From positions 4,402,001-4,466,000 of the forward strand of contig OY762280.1 of NCBI GenBank assembly GCA_963665525.1: 64,000 bases of DNA, in the 5' to 3' direction. The notes below the pieces were generated by a model. That model was not told where the DNA came from, made no database searches, and was given only the letters and a program-made list of their open reading frames with translations. The position numbers and the translations under genes are program-made. This DNA comes from UBA12077 sp963665525 (GTDB lineage Bacteria; Bacteroidota; Bacteroidia; Bacteroidales; UBA12077). Shown one piece after another: positions 59,105 through 64,000 of the stretch; within the stretch, counting starts at the first letter, position 1; each line of letters begins with the position of its first letter.

Positions 59105-60481
59105 ATGAATTTAGAAACCATACATAACGTGTATTTTGTAGGTGTCGGCGGCATTGGCATGAGTGCCATTGCCCGATATTTTAATACTTTAGGAAAAGCT
59201 GTTGCCGGTTATGATAAAGTTTCTAAAACATTAACCGAAGAATTAATTTCTGAAGGAATTGAGATTCATTTCGATGATCATATTGCAAATATTCCTGATA
59301 AGTATAAAAACAAGGAAAACACTTTGGTTATTTATACTCCGGCAATTCCTAACGAGCATAAAGAGCTGAATTATTTCAAAGAAAATGGTTTTGAAGTTAA
59401 AAAGCGTTCAGAAGTACTAGGAATGCTTTCTCGCGAAAAAAGATGTTTAGCAATTGCAGGAACACATGGCAAAACAACTATAACAACAATGCTTGCTCAT
59501 TTTATGAGACAATCAAGAATGGGATGTAATGCATTTCTGGGAGGTATATCGAAGAATTATAATACAAATTATTTAGTCGATAAGGAAAGTAAATATATTG
59601 TTGTTGAGGCCGATGAATTTGATAGATCATTTCTACAATTAAGTCCTCAAAAAGCAGTAATTAGTGCTGTTGATGCTGATCATTTGGATATTTATGAAGA
59701 TGCTATTGATCTTAAAAATACTTTCAGACAGTTTGTTAACCAAATAAATTCCGGTGGGAAATTAATTATAAAATCAGGTCTTGATTTTTCTGTACCTCAG
59801 AGAGATGATGTTGAGTTTTATACTTATTCTTTAAATGAGGATTCCGATTTTAGGGCAGAAAACATAAGAATAGAAGATGGACTGTATGTTTTTGATTTTA
59901 TTGGAATAAAAGGTAGAATAGATAATTTAAAATTAGGATTGCCTGGATTGTTGAATGTAGAGAATGCTGTGGTAGCAATTGCTTTAGCAAGTATTTCGGG
60001 TGTACATAATGATGAGATTTTTAATTCAATATCAAAATTTAAAGGAATTAAGCGGCGGTTTGATTATCAGATCAGTCGAAATGATTTGGTTTATATCGAC
60101 GATTATGCACATCACCCCGAGGAGTTAAAAGCTTCGATTGGTTCTGCAAAAGAATTATTTAAAGAGAAGAAGATAACAGGTATTTTTCAACCTCATTTGT
60201 ATTCAAGAACCAGGGATTTTGTAAACGAATTTGCAGAGAGTTTGGAATTACTCGATGAAGTTATATTGCTGGATATTTATCCTGCACGAGAAGAACCAAT
60301 TCCTGGCATAAGTTCTGCAATAATTTTTGATAAGATTAAAAATCAGAATAAAATCTTATGTAAAAAATCAGATTTACTAAAGATTTTAAAGGATAAAAAA
60401 CCTGAAGTTTTGATGACTTTGGGGGCTGGAGATATTGATGAGATGGTTGAATCAATTAAAAAAATGTTTGAAGAAAACTAA
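59105..60481 (+). CDS. murC: UDP-N-acetylmuramate:L-alanine ligase
   Basis: A 458-residue Mur ligase adding the first stem-peptide residue. YFVGVGGIGMSAIARYF is the UDP-binding domain, AIAGTHGKTTITTMLAHF the P-loop, and YIDDYAHHPEELKASI the typical MurC motif. The C-terminal FQPHLYSRTRDFVNEFAESL is also characteristic. It starts 10 nt after the end of the ORF6N frame, and its stop abuts the ftsQ ATG with no gap. Confidence 0.96.
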   Translation: MNLETIHNVYFVGVGGIGMSAIARYFNTLGKAVAGYDKVSKTLTEELISEGIEIHFDDHIANIPDKYKNKENTLVIYTPAIPNEHKELNYFKENGFEVKKRSEVLGMLSREKRCLAIAGTHGKTTITTMLAHFMRQSRMGCNAFLGGISKNYNTNYLVDKESKYIVVEADEFDRSFLQLSPQKAVISAVDADHLDIYEDAIDLKNTFRQFVNQINSGGKLIIKSGLDFSVPQRDDVEFYTYSLNEDSDFRAENIRIEDGLYVFDFIGIKGRIDNLKLGLPGLLNVENAVVAIALASISGVHNDEIFNSISKFKGIKRRFDYQISRNDLVYIDDYAHHPEELKASIGSAKELFKEKKITGIFQPHLYSRTRDFVNEFAESLELLDEVILLDIYPAREEPIPGISSAIIFDKIKNQNKILCKKSDLLKILKDKKPEVLMTLGAGDIDEMVESIKKMFEEN

Positions 60482-61273
60482 ATGAAGATCTTTAAGAACA
60501 TATTGGTTTGGAGTTTAGTAATAGCTTATATCGCTGTTGCTATGAGTTTTGTTAAAGAACGCAGAAATCAAATTTTGTGTCATGACATTAAGGTTACTAT
60601 TTTAGATAGCTTACATAATGGTTTTATCACAGAAAATGATATCAAAGATCTTTTCCACGAAACCGATATGAATGTGATAGGAACACCAGTAACATCTATT
60701 AATACTAAGACTTTAGAACGTAAATTAAAGCAATATGCTTCTGTGAAGAATTCTGAAGTATATGTAACTCTTGAAGGTAATATTCGGGTAGATATCGATC
60801 AGCGAAATCCGATTGTTCGTGTTATTAATAAACGCGGGCAAAGTTATTATATTGATCAGGAGCGAACCATCATGCCATTATCAAGTAAATATTCGTCTCA
60901 TGTATTGGTTGCCAATGGGAATATTATTGAACATTATGAGGTGAACAGAACACGTGAGATTTACTGTTCGAAAGATGAGAATTGGGAAAAGAATCATTTA
61001 ATATGTGATTTATTTGAGTTATGTAAATTTATTTATGAAGATGATTTTTGGAGAGCTCAAATTGAACAGGTATATGTTAATGATGATTATGAGTTTGAAT
61101 TGATTCCTCGTGTCGGAGCCCACATTATATATTTTGGGGGAATCGATGATTATGAAAAGAAATTTAGAAACCTGCGAGCACTTTATCTGCAAGGATTAAA
61201 TAATGTAGGTTGGAATATATATGATAAGATAAATATAAAGTTTGATAATCAAGTAATTTGTACAAAACGATAA
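60482..61273 (+). CDS. ftsQ: Cell division protein FtsQ
   Basis: A 263-residue bitopic division protein. A short cytoplasmic tail is followed by one transmembrane helix (LVWSLVIAYIAVAMSF). The periplasmic part begins with a POTRA-like domain (LDSLHNGFITENDIKDLF to VKNSEVYVTLEGNIRVDIDQRNPIVRV) and continues with the beta domain. Sequence similarity to proteobacterial FtsQ is low, but position between murC and ftsA and the domain order support the call. It abuts murC and is 4 nt from ftsA. Confidence 0.88.
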   Translation: MKIFKNILVWSLVIAYIAVAMSFVKERRNQILCHDIKVTILDSLHNGFITENDIKDLFHETDMNVIGTPVTSINTKTLERKLKQYASVKNSEVYVTLEGNIRVDIDQRNPIVRVINKRGQSYYIDQERTIMPLSSKYSSHVLVANGNIIEHYEVNRTREIYCSKDENWEKNHLICDLFELCKFIYEDDFWRAQIEQVYVNDDYEFELIPRVGAHIIYFGGIDDYEKKFRNLRALYLQGLNNVGWNIYDKINIKFDNQVICTKR

Positions 61274-61277
61274 TAAA

Positions 61278-62603
61278 ATGAGTCATAAAGAAGATTTTGT
61301 TGCAGCAATAGACATTGGAACAACGAAGATTGTAGCCATTGTCGGAAAAAGAAAAGAAAACGGCAAGATCGAAATTCTTGGAATAAGTAAAACAGCATCT
61401 AAAGGCGTAAAGCGTGGCGTTGTTTTAAATATCGAAGAAGCAGTAAATTCTATTCAAAAAACTGTTGAAGATGTTCAGTTTTCAATTGGAAAACAAATTT
61501 CGGATGTTTATGTTGGTATTGCCGGCCAGCATATTAAAAGTATTAAAAATCGTGGTTATATCAATCGTGATTCTTACGATGATGAAATCACAAAAGAAGA
61601 TATTAATGCTTTAATCCAGGATATGTATAAAATTCCAATTGATGTTGGTGAAGAAATTATACACGTTCTTCCTCAAAATTATATTGTTGATAATGAGACA
61701 GGGGTTAAGAATCCTGTTGGTATGTCAGGGAAACGTGTTGAGGCGAATTTTCACATTGTGATAGGCCAAATTTCATCAGCAAAAAATATTGGGAAATGTA
61801 TTGCCAAAGCCGGATTAGGACTTAATCAGCTAGTATTAGAACCTTTAGCTTCTTCGGCGGCTGTATTAACCGACGATGAAAAAGAAGCAGGTGTAGCTTT
61901 AGTTGATATTGGAGGAGGAACAACAGATATTGCTGTTTATTACGACGATATCATCAGGCATACTGCGGTGATTCCTTTTGGTGGTGATGTAGTTACAAAA
62001 GATATCAAGGAAGGTTGCTCTATCTTACAACGACAAGCTGAGTTATTAAAAGTGCAGTATGGTTCTGCTTTGGGTGATTTAGCAAAAGAAGAAGAAGTTG
62101 TATCTATACCAGGGATTAGCGGTCGTGAGCCAAAGGAAATATCTTTTAAAAATTTGGCTTATATCATTCAATCGAGGATGGAAGAGATTTTCGATGCCGT
62201 AATTTATGAAATTGAAAATTCCGGATATTTTGATCGATTAAGTGCAGGTATTGTGATTACAGGTGGTGGAGCATTACTAAAACATCTTCCTGCTTTAGTA
62301 AAATTTAAAACAGGAATGGATGTTCGAATTGGATATCCTACAGAGCATCTAGCTACAGATGCCGTTGAAGAAGTGAATCATCCAATGTTTTCTACAAGTG
62401 TAGGATTAATCCTAAAAGGATTTGAAGAAAATGATAAAAACAAAACTACGACTAAAGTAAAACATGAAGAACCTGAATTTGAATTGGAAGAAGTAGTAGA
62501 GGATGAAGAAGTAGTTGAAAGAAGATCAAATAAATCTGGATTTTTAGGTAATTTAAAAAAGGTTTTTACAGATATTTTTGATGAGGAAGATGCAGAAATG
62601 TAA
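61278..62603 (+). CDS. ftsA: Cell division protein FtsA
   Basis: A 441-residue actin-like ATPase that ties FtsZ to the membrane. The N-terminal phosphate loop is AIDIGTTKIVAIVG, the SHS2 domain lies at ~85-165, and the second phosphate loop is ALVDIGGGTTDIAVYYD. ITGGGALLKHL is the adenosine site. The C-terminus is acidic, then an amphipathic helix SGFLGNLKKVFTDIFDEE that would bind the membrane. It precedes ftsZ by 62 nt. Confidence 0.96.
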   Translation: MSHKEDFVAAIDIGTTKIVAIVGKRKENGKIEILGISKTASKGVKRGVVLNIEEAVNSIQKTVEDVQFSIGKQISDVYVGIAGQHIKSIKNRGYINRDSYDDEITKEDINALIQDMYKIPIDVGEEIIHVLPQNYIVDNETGVKNPVGMSGKRVEANFHIVIGQISSAKNIGKCIAKAGLGLNQLVLEPLASSAAVLTDDEKEAGVALVDIGGGTTDIAVYYDDIIRHTAVIPFGGDVVTKDIKEGCSILQRQAELLKVQYGSALGDLAKEEEVVSIPGISGREPKEISFKNLAYIIQSRMEEIFDAVIYEIENSGYFDRLSAGIVITGGGALLKHLPALVKFKTGMDVRIGYPTEHLATDAVEEVNHPMFSTSVGLILKGFEENDKNKTTTKVKHEEPEFELEEVVEDEEVVERRSNKSGFLGNLKKVFTDIFDEEDAEM

Positions 62604-62665
62604 TCATTACTAAATGACTTATTTTAATATATTTTCAAATTTAGAAATCAATAAAGCAAAATATT

Positions 62666-64000
62666 ATGACTGAAGATTTAATGAATTTTGATTTACCAGT
62701 CGACAGGTCATCAATAATTAAAGTTATTGGAGTTGGAGGTGGCGGAGGTAATGCTGTCAATCATATGTTTAAGCAGGGCATTCAAGATGTAAATTTTGTT
62801 GTTTGTAATACCGACGAACAAGCTTTAGCAAACAGTCCTGTATCTGTTAAAATCCAGTTAGGAGAATCGTTAACGGAAGGTCGTGGAGCAGGAAATAAAC
62901 CTGAAATTGGACGACAGGCAGCCATTGAAAACCTCGACGATGTAATTGATATTTTAGAGGGGAATACCAAGATGGTTTTTATAACTGCCGGAATGGGAGG
63001 AGGTACTGGAACTGGTGCTGCCCCAATCATTGCTAAGGCAGCAAAGGAAATGGGCCTCTTAACCGTTGCTATTGTTACCATTCCATTTCGATTTGAAGGT
63101 GAACGAAGAATTAATCAGGCTGTTGAAGGAATTAATGAGATAGAAAAATACGTTGATTCTTTACTGGTAATTAATAATGAGAAACTTCGTGAAGTTTGCG
63201 GAAATCTTAAATTTTCAGAAGCATTTTCATATGCTGATAATATTTTAGCAACTGCGGCAAAAGGTATAGCAGAGATTATTACTGTTCCTGGATACATTAA
63301 TGTTGATTTTGCTGATGTTGAAACAGTACTTTCAAATAGTGGTGTTGCACTAATGGGTACTGGAATTGCAGAAGGAGAGGATCGTGCTGTAAATGCGGTT
63401 CAACAAGCTTTAGCTTCTCCATTATTGAATGATAATGAAATAGTTGGGACAGAAAATATTTTATTAAATATTACGTCAGGAACAGAAGAAATCACAATGG
63501 ATGAGATTGGCGAAATCGCCGATTTTGTGAATAGTGAGGTAGGATCGAGCCCAAATATTATTTGGGGAACAGGTTTAGACGAGAAACTTGGCAATAGTAT
63601 TAGTATTACAATTATTGCAACAGGTTTTGAAAGTAATAGTATTCCAGAGCTTTATATGAAAAAGACAACCAAGAAAACGATTACTTTAGCCGATGATACG
63701 TCACGTACGGTTAAACCGAAAAAACCTACAATACTCTTCGAAGAAGAAACTGTTACTGAGAAAGATGATTGCCTTGAATTTTCGCAACGAACTTTAGATT
63801 TCGATATTAAAAGGGATAGAGATAAAGATTCAGATAAGTTTATTGTTTTGCAGGAACCTGATGCAGATACAGAGGTAGCAGTTGAAACTAAAAAATCAGA
63901 GATTCTTAAAAAACTAAATGAGTCAAGAGAACGAACTAAGGAAAAAAGATTAGACTCATCAAAATTAAAAGATCATATTGATGAAATTGAAAGCGAACCG
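62666..64000 (+). CDS. ftsZ: Cell division protein FtsZ, 5' part (3' end outside window)
   Basis: The tubulin-like GTPase that forms the Z ring. The frame is open from ATG 62666 to the window end (445 codons). VIGVGGGGGNAVNHM is the first nucleotide loop, MGGGTGTGAAPIIA the tubulin signature, and NVDFADVETVLSNSG contains the T7 loop with its catalytic Asp. After the core (~residue 325) comes the variable, charged linker, still open at the end. The conserved C-terminal peptide lies beyond the window. Homologues begin near the N-terminal MTEDLMNF, so the start is well supported. Confidence 0.96.
   Translation, partial: MTEDLMNFDLPVDRSSIIKVIGVGGGGGNAVNHMFKQGIQDVNFVVCNTDEQALANSPVSVKIQLGESLTEGRGAGNKPEIGRQAAIENLDDVIDILEGNTKMVFITAGMGGGTGTGAAPIIAKAAKEMGLLTVAIVTIPFRFEGERRINQAVEGINEIEKYVDSLLVINNEKLREVCGNLKFSEAFSYADNILATAAKGIAEIITVPGYINVDFADVETVLSNSGVALMGTGIAEGEDRAVNAVQQALASPLLNDNEIVGTENILLNITSGTEEITMDEIGEIADFVNSEVGSSPNIIWGTGLDEKLGNSISITIIATGFESNSIPELYMKKTTKKTITLADDTSRTVKPKKPTILFEEETVTEKDDCLEFSQRTLDFDIKRDRDKDSDKFIVLQEPDADTEVAVETKKSEILKKLNESRERTKEKRLDSSKLKDHIDEIESEP

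Overview
The window is AT-rich and gene-dense. It reads as a chromosomal segment of a marine or anaerobic Bacteroidetes, probably of the Marinilabiliales/Marinifilum type. The evidence is: an IPExxxVDY-family gene after acpP-fabF-rnc; RprX/RprY-like two-component genes; the Bacteroidetes FtsL type; a MraY with a long insert; glycine-lipid (Gls) acyltransferases; and many promoters of the Bacteroidetes type (TTTG, about 19 nt, TAnnTTTG). Species assignment is inference. No tRNA, rRNA, CRISPR array, complete insertion sequence or prophage is visible.

Layout. 0-6 kb: 3' part of leuS, a YitT-type membrane protein, an M23 peptidase, and two exported proteins, one with a long Ser/Arg-rich tail. 5.7-12.8 kb: housekeeping genes (purN divergent from acpP-fabF-rnc), an RprXY-like two-component pair, 5-formyl-THF cyclo-ligase and a SpoU methyltransferase. 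12.8-20.6 kb: the most accessory-looking part. It has three different dispersed palindromic repeats, a possible miniature element, two tandem paralogous TPR-histidine kinases, a Nim-like flavoprotein and a thioesterase. 20.6-28 kb: M3 peptidase, an arsC-acr3 arsenic operon without arsR, a YfiR-chemoreceptor pair and tadA. 28-36.7 kb: aspS, a repeat-containing exported protein, and a FtsX-like permease divergent from an NtrC-type regulator/kinase pair, followed by a STAS protein. 36.7-48 kb: miaB, yebC, glpK, a LEA-like lipoprotein, a SPOR protein, a divergent PurF-like amidotransferase, a second FtsX-like permease and a glsA/glsB-like lipid operon. 48.3-64 kb: a division and cell wall (dcw) cluster, mraZ-rsmH-ftsL-ftsI-murE-mraY-murD-ftsW-murG-[ORF6N]-murC-ftsQ-ftsA-ftsZ, with ftsZ cut by the window end.

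How the genes work together. The dcw genes are nearly gapless or overlapping and probably form one transcription unit. Upstream of mraZ lie four TGG motifs spaced exactly 10 bp apart, as expected for a MraZ operator. The operon is interrupted by an ORF6N (phage-type DNA-binding) gene that overlaps murG and carries one in-frame stop. The NtrC-type regulator has two tandem palindromic sites just upstream, 23 bp centre to centre, between it and the divergent permease. This suggests a self-contained envelope-stress or export circuit. YfiR and the chemoreceptor share a short operon with a Crp/Fnr-type box upstream.

Most of the window is ordinary core genome. The points most worth following are the broken ORF6N gene in the dcw operon, the MraZ box, the tandem regulator sites, the YfiR-chemoreceptor pair and the TPR-kinase duplication.
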